This document shows positions 34,791-54,320 of a stretch of DNA of 64,000 nucleotides, piece after piece. Under the pieces are notes generated by a model, which did not search any database, had not been told where the DNA came from, and saw only the letters and a program-made list of their open reading frames with translations. Origin of the DNA: Emydura subglobosa (Eukaryota > Chordata > Testudines > Chelidae); NCBI GenBank assembly GCA_007922225.1, contig ML680037.1:2524876-2588875 (forward strand), in the 5' to 3' direction. Position 1 is the stretch's first letter. Each line of letters opens with the position of its first letter. Position numbers and translations under genes: made by a program.

Positions 34791-35778
34791 GAATAAAAAT
34801 ATAAATTTAGGAATAAAAATAATACTTTAGAAATTGTCATCTTGGAAGCGCTACACTTGCCTCGTTAGTTTGTTAATGTAGTCTAGAGATAGCATAACAA
34901 ACTGGTTCTGTGAAAATAATATTTCACATCTGTATGACAGGTTGGTTCTTAAACTGTGGTCCCTGGAGCATCTCCAGATAGTTCAGGGAGCTGTTTCTGT
35001 TCAAATGGCAAAGCATCTGCTAATGGAGCAGTGATGTTTCCTGCGAATGATGGCACAAACCAAATCTCTTTTTGGATTTCCAGGGGGAAAAATCAGTACC
35101 AATTAATGTACAGTACTGTACCAATGGAGAGGAAATAAATTGCACAGACACAAAATAAGGGGATGTAATCAAGCATTTGCATCATTCAAAACAGAGTTTA
35201 TTTTAAACTTTTCTTCATAATGTTGTCTTCATGTTGTTTTTTTACGTTTTTAAACATGGAAGCTGCCAAGGGAAGGCATGGGATCGGGATGAAGAAGTAT
35301 CCAAGAGAGCACCTCTGTTTTAAAAGGTGGTCCATAATCTGAGATTTCAGAAACCTTGTACCTTTAGTCTCAAAGTATAGGCCAAACATTATATACCTGA
35401 TTCATCTCACCAGTACAAAGCCGAGTCACTTTTTGTCACGCACAGCAACTGTATTCAGTAATTTAGGATAGAAAATAAAGATGAATACTTTAGCCAGTGG
35501 AAATGCCAGGGGAATTTACATAGGCTAAATGTTCTAACCAATATTGGAATTCACCCAGGACATGCACAAACATGGCTTTAACCCTCAGATACTCTGGGTC
35601 AGATTCATCTGCCGAATGTGACATCAGTCAGAAAACAGTGAGAGCAGAAAATTTCCGCACATTAATGATGTCAGTGAAAGAGCGCTGACTCATATTTAAG
35701 TGTTTAATCATAATAAAATAATAAACAAATTACTGATTCACCTTGGAAAATAGATAATTCCCGTGTGCATTTCACAGA
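34791..35778. other. Intergenic DNA, nothing recognised
   Basis: No gene or bounded repeat is seen. Confidence 0.45.
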
Positions 35779-36032
35779 GGTCTTGTCTTCACTAGGAAAA
35801 CAAGGTGTGTCCTTTACTCATTACCTCACTAAAAGTAAAATCCTAGTGAAGGACAAGCCAGTTTGCATATGAATTAGCAGGTTTGAAGTACAGACTGTGA
35901 GGGAGCCTACTCTTTCCCTCCATCTATTAATTATGTGTAAACTACAGATTGCCTCCTCTTTATTAGGATTATACCATGAGTGAGATAACTCAAGTTAAAT
36001 ATATCCCTTTTTATCCTAGTGAAGACAAGGCC
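35779..36032. mobile_element. 254-bp non-autonomous DNA transposon
   Basis: GGTCTTGTCTTCACTAGGA at 35779-35797 pairs with TCCTAGTGAAGACAAGGCC at 36014-36032: 19 bases with one mismatch. The interior also has TACTCATTACCTCACTA and matching inverted words. Non-coding; I could not confirm a target duplication. Confidence 0.65.
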
Positions 36033-36449
36033 CTTAAACGACTAGCTAATCTCCAGATTTTTATTTTGGGGAACTGGGCTGGGTAGCAGGAAAGTTTGCA
36101 ATCTGCTGGAAGTTGGCACTGTGTTGGGACTCATGCTTGCACCCTGCTGCGATTCCCCCATTCTATTCATATCTGACCTTCCAATATACCGTTCTCCCCT
36201 CCTACTAGGCTGGGAACCAACAATGGCTAGCTTGTGCACATCATGACAGACAGGGCAGGGAACAACTGACACAGAGCTTCCACCGACTGTGTGGGAAGAC
36301 GGGGCTGGCAGCAGGGGAGAAATGAAGCGCTGTTTCAGATTTTCTTTGAGCGGGGAAGGGGTTGGAGTAAATCATTGTCTTTGTTGCATGGAGACATGGA
36401 ACAAGACATGGGAAGGAAGGCAGCTCTTGTGGGGAGCAGCGAGAGGGAA

Positions 36450-36826
36450 TCAAAGCAAACATATTTTTCCTCAGGCAGAATGAGGAGGACAAATTGCAAA
36501 GCCAGCTTGTGGAACTCATTGCCATGGGATGTTGAGCAGGCCAAATGTATAACTGGGTTTTTAGAAGTTTTAGATAACTTCAAGGAGGATAGGTTCATCA
36601 ATAGCTATTAGCCAAGATAGTAAGGGATGCAACCCCACTCTCTAGGTGTTCCTAAACCTCCAGCTGCCAGATGTTGAGATGGGACAAGGGATAGATCACT
36701 TGATGGATGGATGGATGGATCAGTCTTGTTCATTTCCTCTGAAGCATCTGGCACTGGTCACTGTCAGAAGACAGGATACTGGGCTAGACGGACCATTGGT
36801 CTGGCCCAGTATGGCATTCTTATGTT
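36450..36826 (+). mobile_element. CR1 LINE 3' end
   Basis: Contains TTGTGGAACTCATTGCCATG, GGATAGGTTCATCAATAGCT and GGGCTAGACGGACCATTGGT, then GGCCCAGTATGGCATTCTTATG. A GATG microsatellite (about 36700-36721) has grown inside it. It is 5'-truncated. Confidence 0.85.
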
Positions 36827-39800
36827 CAATTAAACTTGCCTTCACGCTTCTGAATGATTTAGGATCCTTTAATAAGGCCTGGTAGGCAGCATAGGAACAG
36901 ATCCTCAGGCTTTAGCCAGGGAAGTCTATGGCAGCTGTGGAGGGAGCATACAGCCCAGGACAGTGTTTCTTTTTAAAAAGCATACAAATTCTAAGTATTA
37001 TATGATGAAATCTGCTCACTGTATAGTTTCATAAAACTACTTGTAAGTTCTGATTTTGTTTTTTCAGTGCTTATTTATGGTCCTGATCCTATAAACACTT
37101 ATTACCAGTCACAAGTACTTGCTTCCAGGAGTAAAAGTCATGGTAGCAAGCGCTGCATTCAGTAGTATTGGCTGGATTGTTCCCTATTTGCTTAACCCTA
37201 GAACTTGAAAAACCCATGGCAAAAAGAAGTTGGAGGTGATAAATGAGCTGACTGGGGCCAGATCACCTAGAGCTGCTGGCTTCTTCTCCTGAGGCAAATG
37301 AGCAAGCCTGTGAGTGCTGGTTAGGTTACTGCTTTTTTGAGAGATGGGGAGGAAGAACAAGGAGCAGAGAAGCTCAGGTGCTTACAGTTTTCTCACGAGG
37401 GAAATCAAAGAACGAGAGCAGGGAAGCTATTTCTTTTAATGGGAACAAAAAGCAGAGCTAGGAGCCTATAAGAAGATGGCTGCAAACAGGTGTGAGAAAC
37501 TGGGTGCATGTTAGTGGGTGTGTAGTTGGCATGCAGGTGTGACCGGAGCAGATGAATGTGAGGTGGAATGAGAGGATAAATTTAAATATAGGATAGACTG
37601 AAAACTCTTTGGGGAGAAAAAGAGACATAATGTGTAGGGGAGACTGTAGAGAACAGAAAACCACATAGTGGGGAGGAAAAGGATATGATGGGTGGAGAAT
37701 GCAGAAAAAAATATATGCTCTGTAAGAGGAAATAAAAAGCAGTGTGAAACACAATATAAGGATCAGGAGACAGAGAAATGTACTTTAAAAAATGTATTAA
37801 AAGAAAACTAATTGACAATGCTACAATGATGGAGTCCACAGATGTTTTGTTCCTTCAAATCACAGGGACATGGTATTTTGGGGGCTCAGTGATGCAGATG
37901 TTTTCAAGTGGGCTGGTAGGTGTCAGGGAAATTTTTCTATCCCTGGATGATAACACTATGTTAAACTACTTCAATGCCAAAAGCTTCCTGGGCTGAACTG
38001 GGACAGGTCCTCCATCCCTTCTAGATGGTACAGGCCTTTCCACTCAAAGGTAAGTGTGAAGTCTTTGGTCCATGCTCCATCCCAGCTGCTGTAGTCCATA
38101 TGATTAAAAGCTCACCATGGACCATTATTGACTTTAGAAGTACTGCGTGCCAAAGACTGCGTCTGCTGAGCCAAATTCCACAATAGTCCTTGAGGATGTG
38201 AGAAGCATCACATAGACTGGGTCAGTGTGGAGATGAAGAGCCATTCTTGTCTGAGAAGTGACAGCACAAAACAAAGGGATAATGAAGACTCTTCAGAAAA
38301 TGTGTATGTATTGAAGTCCTCTTACAGGAATCACTGTAGCTACGAAGCTTTTCCTGTTCAAACCAACAGGAATGAAGTTATACCTGCTCACATCCATTGA
38401 CAAATGTATTCCTCATATAAAGAGCTTATATATAAAGCTTTCTAAAAGAAAAGGCACACAGAGATTTTAGATGTCGGCTTTGACAACGTTCTGAACTGAC
38501 ATGGGGTTTTTTCCTCCTCCTTTTGGCTTTGACGCTAAAAATACTAGTCCTTGGCATGTTTTTTCATTAGTGGCTTCATTCCTGGTTTTAGAAAAATACT
38601 AGCTGTGAAAATTTCCTTTTGTTTGAAAACTATGATACACTATGGTGGGAAGTATTTACTAATTCCTAAAATATAATTTACTTTAAGGAAATAAGAATAC
38701 AAGAAAATATTTTTTAAAATGTCTGAAGTTTCTAATAAGCGGTTTAAAATCTCTTTAGCTGGAAAAGTGTAAACTGAATTTCCTCCAAAATTTCAGGAAA
38801 AAGCCCTTTTTCTCCTAAGAGTCTATCTTAAATTTTGAAAACATAAGTTTATATTTTTCTTTTTTTAAAAAAAGGGGTATTTGTAGTTAAACCCTGGTTA
38901 CATTAATTATTCCCTAATGCCTTTGCAGTTGTCACAGAAAGAGGATAACAATCTATACGCAATACAGTTCATCACCCCAGCAACACTGAAACTGTCGGTG
39001 ATAAACAATTGCATCATTGAACCAGGGTTGGTGCAAAGTCCAGCATCCAATTTCAGCTGAGTATATAGACCACTGACAAGTTTGTATGACTCATCTTAAA
39101 TTCAATAAAATGCTGATAATTTAAAGTTGAAACTGTCATTGATAGCAGCTATCTAGTAGGTATTGGTGTACTTAACACTCCATGTTATCTATTGTCAAGC
39201 TCTGTGAGATGTTAGATGTAAATTATGCAGCAGGAGGCCTGGATTTGTGTGGAAACAGGCACCAACCACCCCAAACTCTTTCCTCTTCAACTCTCTCACC
39301 ATCCATATCAATTGGCTCCTGAAAGTCTATTCACTGGAAAAGGTGCCTGCTTAGCAGAGCATTAAAGTCCAGCTTCCCCTTCTTCCTCTTACTAGTCCTT
39401 TTTACTCATTCACTGTTACGTTAAGGTATGAAAAGTTTATATCAAGGCTAGGCAATTATTTTCATCAAGGTCCAGATATCTTGGTCAAGGTATAGTCAAG
39501 GTCCAGATTCCAGAGAAATATTTTTCACACTGCAATACCAATAACAATAAGCAAATAAAACATTTTTGCAGTCTGTTCAAAAGTATTTGGCCCATGTTCC
39601 GCCTATTGACCACCCTGCTTTACATGTTTAAACTTTGTCAGCTTAAAGAGTCAGTGAATGGAAAAGAGGTGAAGAAGGAAGGCTGAGGCATAAGGGACAG
39701 CAGACCACTGTCTGCATGGAGGGGGCTTACTGCAAGGACACACATCAATGGTAGAGTAGGGAATAGAATCCACGTCATCTGACTCCCATTCCAGTGCCCT

Positions 39801-41778
39801 AGCTCCTGCAGCATGCTGCCTTCATTGAATTATATTTAGTTAAAAACTGAGGAAGGTAAAACAAACCAAAAAACTTTACAGTAGAAGCTAGGCTGCAGTT
39901 TTAACAACTGAAAGATTAAAATTTCTGCAAAATTCAAACAGCAATTAAATTTTAAAATCTGAGAACTTCTACAGCCAGCTTGGAATAAAAATTAACTATC
40001 CCAAAAATGTACACACAATGTGGTACAGAGACCCCATATAGAATAAGTACAGAACCTTAACCTCAAAATATGAGGAAATTATGCAAATTACATATCCATT
40101 TACAAAATTAAATTCAATTTTATTACATTACATAAGATTATAATATTGTAGATGAAAAACCATCTAGGACAACAAAGTTCAATAAAGTGAATTGAGCCTG
40201 CAAAGATCAATAAAATAAAATAATCTGAGGTATTTATAAAATCAGGTATTCCTTGTCCTGAGAATGAGTTATTGTATTATGGACTTAACATTATTTCCCC
40301 TCAATAGGATTTTAGACCAAAATACAACTTTAACTTGTATACAATGCATAAAATAATAACTTAGAAGCAAACTTCTGGCAAGCCACTACAACATCTAACA
40401 GAATATAGTCCCTTAGTATCTTTTCAAGTGATGTTCTGATACATTGCACTGTATGAGAACCAATACATACTAAACACAGCTAAGGCCTGCTCCCAACAGA
40501 AGTCTGCTTGCAGAGAAGCAAAATCTACATCTAAGGCTGTTCTTCAACTTCATGCATCTATTTGTTCTCCATATGTCTTAATTTTCTAAAACCAAAAATG
40601 AGGCCTGTATATTTTTCTCATTATGACTTCATCCACCACCTTAGTTTTAAAAGGTGTAACTGAGCTTTTATGCATACATACATACATACAATCATACTAC
40701 TTTCTCTTTAAAAAAAACCCACAATTTTTGAAGTTTTCATGGTGGGAAATATTAATTTAAACTACCATTTTTGCACAACCCAGACTATGGGATATATCTT
40801 TACAAGGAATGGAAGAAAATTGTCAAAATTTTTTCACACATCTAGCTGATTATATGGGGGAACAGCAAAGGAAAACTGTATCAAGACATGCTTTTAATAG
40901 GCAAAATGAAATGTAGTACTTTAAATACATCTTTATTTGTTCCTGATTATTTTTACTGTAGCAAGATGCAAACCCTATTACCCATATAAATTTATAGGAA
41001 ATATAAAAATTAGCAAAAATAATTTGTCACTGAAACTTTGGGGTCAGAAATTATATTTATATTTTAAAAGCTCTTAATTATAATAGGGTAATCTACAGTA
41101 GAAGTATTCAATATGACATCTGATATTCAAGCAGCTTTCAGGGACTTTTGAGAGGGAGACGGGGTTAAATCCTGACCCCCATTTTGTCTAAGGGATTTTG
41201 ACTTTCTTGGTTTCATCCTTCTCTCACCTCCCTCTACTACTGCTCCAAGAACAACAAACAGCTAAGTACTGGGATTATGACATCAGAGGTGATCCGGTGA
41301 TACAATTTAAGAAAAGTTCATAGACAAATATAGTTTAAGACTGTTCAAGATCACCAGACTAGTGGCTAGACATTGGAAAAAAAACCACACACTCTTGGGA
41401 CTTTATTGTGTATGTATAGCTCATTGGCTTTTCAATGACCATGTCCACACCAGAATTGGTGGAGATCTGGCAAAGCCTTTCAGCAGAAATTCGTTCAGAT
41501 GGAAAATTATAGTTGAGTATTACAACAAAAAGATTGCCCTGTAAAGTTAATTTTTTTCTTTAAATTTTCTTCTCTACACTTCCTATGGAAGTTAATATTA
41601 TAATGTAATAACAGCATATAACAATATTATATAACAGTATCAAAAGTGTAGTTTAAAGATTAATTCACATTTTCTAAATATTTCAACATACTTGTGCTAG
41701 TCTATGTTTGTTTAACCAACAGTTTCATATATAAATGACAAATATTACAAAGCAGAGAGTTACACTATGGAGGGTATG
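36827..41778. other. Intergenic DNA downstream of ALG2
   Basis: About 5 kb with no gene recognised. A CATA microsatellite lies near 40671-40690. On the minus strand the first AATAAA after the ALG2 stop is at 41402-41407, about 370 bases downstream, so the ALG2 3' UTR probably occupies at least 41400-41778. Open frames here show no domain. Confidence 0.45.
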
Positions 41779-43664
41779 TTATTGTGTTAATCTACATATG
41801 TATTGATACAGCTGTTCTGTAAATGCTTTTGATGAAAATTTTTCTGAAACTCTGGCTCTTCCAGCTGCTCCCATTGTATTTTTTAAGGCAGGGTCTTTCA
41901 CAAATTTTTCCATGGCCTCAGAAAATCGTGTTGGAAGAGGGTCACACAAAAATCCTGTAACATTATTTATAACAGATTCCAAAGGACCACCTGAATTAAC
42001 TGCTATGACTGGACATCTCATATACATAGCCTCCAAAGGAACTATGCCGAAGTGTTCATTGCTTGGTGTGTAAAGCACACACACAGAGTTATTAAGAAGA
42101 GAGATTTTTTGTTCATCTGTAAAAGACCTCACAAAAGTGACTTGCTCGCTAATATTAAGCTTGGTTGAAATATTCTTTAGCTCTTCATAGTGTTCCACGT
42201 TTTCCAAAACCCTTTCGTCATAACCCCCGGCCAAAACTAAATGAACTTCATTCCACTCTTGAGCATCCAGTCTTCCACGAAGATCATGTAACGCTTCCAG
42301 AGCTAATGCTAGGTTTTTTTTCCTTTCAAATCTATTGATTGAAAGAAACAAATATTTTTTCCCTTTGGGAATTATATTAGCTATATCTGCAGGAACAATT
42401 GTTTCAAAGCTACTGACATGCAATGAAGGGTATAGGACATCTGGTTTAATGTGATTTAAGGTTTTAAATGTATCCCTGAAGACATTTGCTGTAAAATTGC
42501 TGTTGACAACAATGCAATCTGCCATGCCAGTAGTGTACTCTTCCAGCCAGTCAAGCGGAGCTCTATAGATGCGTTTAAGGAAAGATTCTCTCTTGGTCAG
42601 AAGCTGATCAGGAAAGTGACAGTAAAACAAAACCTTCTTATGAGTTCTGGCCAGTCTGAGAATTGGGATACAAGCAGACACCTAGATAAACCAGAGAGGG
42701 AAGGAGAAAATAAGAGAAAATATTATTTAATCCCAGTTTCTACAATAAAATCTATTCTGGAGCTACACCTACAGATTCAAAAACAAAATTTTAACTATGG
42801 GGAAAACGTGGGTGTCTGGTCAGTTTTACCGAATCTGTGTTTACTATTACCGATGGGCTGCTGCAAAGGGTATTTCAGATGACGGCGACAACCCGTCTCT
42901 CATGTACGCTACCAATACGCACACACCAGCAGAGCACCTGATCACAGCACTGTGGTGATGGGTCCCATACACGGGCTTGCACCCGAGCTCCAGCCCCTTC
43001 CTGTGTATGGGGCACACAGCAGCAGCCCTGCCCCAGCTCAGGGCCCTTGTTAACCAGCTCCCCCGATGCCGGGGTCTTCAGGGCTGCCACCCCCCAGGCT
43101 AGCAGGGCTCCTTCCTCCCCACCTGCCAGGTGACGGCCCCGACGGGATGCGGGAAGGCCTGGGGCGGGTGAGGGGCTGCGCCAGGCTGGCGAAGGGGAAC
43201 CCGTTCTTCGCGCTGGGTCCTGCCCAGGAGCTCGGCCCCGGGCTCGGAGCAGCAGGGAGCGGGTCCAGGCTGGGCGCTGCTGCAGGGGAAGCCGCCAGGG
43301 CTGGGCCGGTGTGTCAGGGGCTACCTTCCCCCGCACGCACCTGGTCGCACACGACCACGTCCACCTCCTCCCCGCTCAGCAGCAGCACGTAGAGCGCCAC
43401 GTAGGCCATGCGCAGCGCGGCGCAGAGCGCCTGGGCCCGCCCGAAGAGGCTGCGGGGCAGCCAGTCCCCGGCGCTGCGCACCGCCAGCCCCCGCGTCTCC
43501 GAGAAGCAGCGCGCGGGGTCGTAGTGGGCGGTCCAGATCTGCACGCGGCAGCCGCGCGCCCGCAGCGCCAGCGCCGCATCCACCACCAGCCGCTCTGCGC
43601 CGCCCAGGCCCAGGTCCGGGTGCAGGAACAGCACGGAAGGCCCCGAGTCTGGCCCCGCCGCCAT
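41779..43664 (-). CDS. ALG2: Alpha-1,3/1,6-mannosyltransferase ALG2
   Basis: Two coding exons, 43664-43341 and 42681-41779, joined CAG to GTG across a GTGCGT donor and a TATCTAG acceptor, give 408 residues; the human protein is 416. ALG2 is a GT4-family enzyme that transfers mannose from GDP-mannose to Man1GlcNAc2-PP-dolichol on the cytosolic face of the ER. Visible marks are PSVLFLHPDLGLGGAERLV near residues 9-27 (the N-terminal GGAE loop), a hydrophobic stretch near 85-98, LSINRFERKKN in the C-terminal Rossmann half, AGGYDERVLENVEHY, and the EX7E motif EHFGIVPLE at 317-325. I chose the ATG at 43664 because it has A at -3 and G at +4 and fits the family N-terminus. An in-frame ATG at 43718 would add 18 residues. 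No disruption is seen. Confidence 0.97.
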
Positions 43665-44269
43665 GCTGCCGCGTGCAGCCTCCCTCCAGCCCCGCCCCCC
43701 GCCGGTCACTGCCTTCACAGGCGGCGCGCGGAGGGAAAAGAGGCGGAGCCCGCCTCGTGGGGAAGTGTCAAGTGATCCTCCTAGACCGGCCCAGCAGCCA
43801 CGTGTCCCTGTGCAGCGCGCAGGCGCAGCTCCGCCCCCTGTCTGTGGGGACGGCTAGGGACACATCAGCCTTAAATTAGTCTCTATAGGCCGTAGGTGTC
43901 CTGGCGCTGCCTGCTGCCTTAGCCCGTGCATCCTGCGGTGTCTCTGTTTCAGGCGGGGTTCGGGCAGAGAAAGGGACCAGGACTCTGGCAGCAGGAGCCC
44001 TGGGCTGGGATAGCTGCTCGGGAAACTGTCTCCAACCCTCTCTGAGCAGTCAGGCAGTGCTGTAGTCAACCGCGGGGGGGGCCTGGCAGGAGGCGAGCCG
44101 CCCGTGACGGTCCTGGGGCGGGGCGAGGCAGCTGCTACGCTGGACTTCTGCAGCGGAGCCGGGCCCGGGCGTTCTACTACACTGCAGCCGCAGCGAATTT
44201 TGGAGACTGCAGAGTTCTGATTTCTGAGCCCCGCGCGCGCTTCCCCGCCTCGAGCCCGGAGTCGCTGCC
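43665..44269. promoter_or_regulatory. Bidirectional CpG-island promoter of ALG2 and SEC61B
   Basis: The two start codons face away from each other across 605 bp of GC-rich, CpG-rich DNA. The CpG-rich zone runs from about 43060 to 44720. There is no TATA box. GGGGCGGGGC at 44115-44124 is an Sp1-type GC box. GCCACGTGTC at 43797-43806 contains a CACGTG E-box with the ACGT core used by bZIP factors such as XBP1. The same head-to-head pair exists in human, so the arrangement is old. Confidence 0.85.
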
Positions 44270-52265
<7,996 letters not shown>

Positions 52266-52519
52266 ACTCAACTGCATCCGTATGTCTGCCAATATAAAAC
52301 GTACATCTTGGACCAAAAATATGGAGGAATTTGTTTGTTCATGGAGAGAGAATATTTGGAAAGCTTCCTGTTTAGCTATTGAGGGAGTCCCTTGTCACTT
52401 TTATTTGGCGTTGGTGTTGAATGAAATATTCAATTTTTCTCTTTTGTGCAGGTTTTGAAGCCTTTCTAGAATGGTCATTGTGTGTCTGCACCTGTAGACT
52501 TACAAATTACAGGTCTTGC

Positions 52520-52525
52520 AATAAA
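52520..52525 (+). terminator. SEC61B polyadenylation signal
   Basis: AATAAA lies 255 bases after the SEC61B stop, preceded by TCTTGC. A second AATAAA at about 52618 could serve as an alternative site. Confidence 0.6.
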
Positions 52526-52809
52526 ATTTGTATACATAAATGGAAGTAATGTATTCTTTATTCCTCTCTCCCCTGCCCCCTAAAATGGAATTTTATATAC
52601 TGTACAATGTATGTAGAAAATAAAATCGTACATCAGAACTTTTTGGAACAAAATTTGTGGAAGATATGAAAATATTTGAAATGACACATGCGAATGTACT
52701 TGGTCATTAAACCTACTGTGCTAAGGGTGCTGGTAGATTACATTATCTTTGATACGGAATGCCATATCAAAGATGTGGTGCAATCTGCTTATATCCTACA
52801 AGGGACAGA

Positions 52810-54320
52810 ATAAATTTCCTGAATATAATGAAACTAATAGGCAGCAGGTTTAAAATAAACAAAAGGAAATATTTCTTCACACAATGCACAAAGTGTGGAA
52901 CTCTTTGCCAGAGGATGCTGTGAAGACCAAGACTGTAACAAGGTTAAAAAAGAATTAGATAAGTTCGTGGATAATAGGTCTGTGATGGTATGCAGAACCC
53001 CTGGCCTATAGCCTGGGAGCTGTGGAACTGCTGGGTGCCCGTATCAACTATTTAGCTAGAGGCGGGCTCTCCAGCATGCTCTGGCTGATGACACGCAGTC
53101 TTTCCAGATTCTGGTATCATCCAATCTGACAGCAGGTGGTGACACACAGCCAACTTTGTTCCATGAATGCTTTCCCCAGCCCCTCATGAATGAACAATAG
53201 AGAAGCACCAGCTAGCTCCCCCGCTCACGACTATACTGTCTTGCTTGTTCAAAAGCCTGACCATTGAAGTTTATTGTCCAGTACGCCCTTCCTTCAAAGT
53301 GGAAGAGACATGCTACTGCTTTTCTTACTGAGCTAAGATTTGCTTAAACACTTGACTCAAACGCACTGGTTAAGATAAAACATTAAATGAGTTTTATTAG
53401 TTACAGAAAAGTAGATATTAAGTGATAAGTTGAAAACCTAAAGAGACTAGAAATAGTTATTAAAGGAAGAATAAAAATAAGAACACAGTCTAAATTCTAA
53501 CAGGATTTGAATCTGGAAATCTCACTTTGAGAGGTGGCATAAGCAGGCTACAAATTTTCAATTCACACAGGTAGACAACGAGTGCTTTGTTTCCCTGCCT
53601 AGGACTCCCCTCTCTGTCCACAGTTTCTTATCTTTCAGCTGTTTCTCCAGGTCAAGGAGTAAAGACAAGTGATATTACTACTCCCAGCTTGTTGGAATAG
53701 TCCATGCATGTGACTGGGCATACTGCTCTCCATTGGTCAATGAGTACCCCAGTGTGAACATGCTCTTAATAGTGATGCCTTCACTGTAAACTGTGCCTCC
53801 TAGTGGATTGATGGCCTATTAGCACATCTGGCCACTTCATTGTTGTACCTGAAAAGCTGGTTTAGGTGTTTCCCACCTCACAACGTGTTCTAGGAGCATT
53901 TACAAAAATATTTTTATATCTTCCCATATAATGATAGCATATACTGTCCAAGAGAATATTAACGTTTAGCAGATCAAGACCTTTAAAATGATATCAAACA
54001 AGGCATACGTTGTACAGAACATATAATTATATGACGGTGGTGAATATGGAAGTTTCTGGGGTATTGCTTTCAGCTGCAGAGTGTCAAGGTCAATCAGTGG
54101 CTGTTAGCCAGGATGGGCAGGGTTGCAAAACCATGCTTGGAAGTGTCCCTAGCCTCCCTTTGCTAGAAGCTGGGTATGGGCAACGAGGAATGGATCACTT
54201 GATGAGTACTTATTCTGTTCATTCCTTCTGAAACACCAGGTATTGGCTGCTGTCAAAAGACAGGATACTGGGCTAGATGGACCATTGGTTTGATCCAGTA
54301 TGGCTGTTTTTATATTCTGT
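52810..54320 (+). mobile_element. CR1 LINE 3' end, split by a solo LTR
   Basis: The left part (52810-52980) holds TTCACACAATGCACAAAGTG, GGAACTCTTTGCCAGAGGAT and GATAAGTTCGTGGATAATAG. The right part (54087-54320) resumes with CAATCAGTGGCTGTTAGCCA and ends GGGCTAGATGGACCATTGGT, TTGATCCAGTATGGC. The two parts are consecutive in other CR1 copies in this window (compare 36580-36620), so the 1.1 kb between them was inserted later. Confidence 0.85.
52981..54086 (-). mobile_element. Solo LTR of an endogenous retrovirus-like element
   Basis: The insert begins TGTGATGGTATGC and ends GCAGAGTGTCA, that is TG...CA. It is flanked by the perfect 5-base target duplication AGGTC (52976-52980 and 54087-54091). 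It is 1106 bp, has no coding capacity and sits inside a CR1 copy. On the minus strand CTAATAAAACTC near 53390 supplies an AATAAA signal, so I infer minus orientation, with lower certainty. A provirus recombined to one LTR is the simplest reading. Confidence 0.8.

Noticed and set aside
43066..43857. Plus-strand open frames opposite ALG2 exon 1 and its promoter
   Set aside because: GC-rich DNA has few stops; these are shadows of ALG2 exon 1 and the CpG island.
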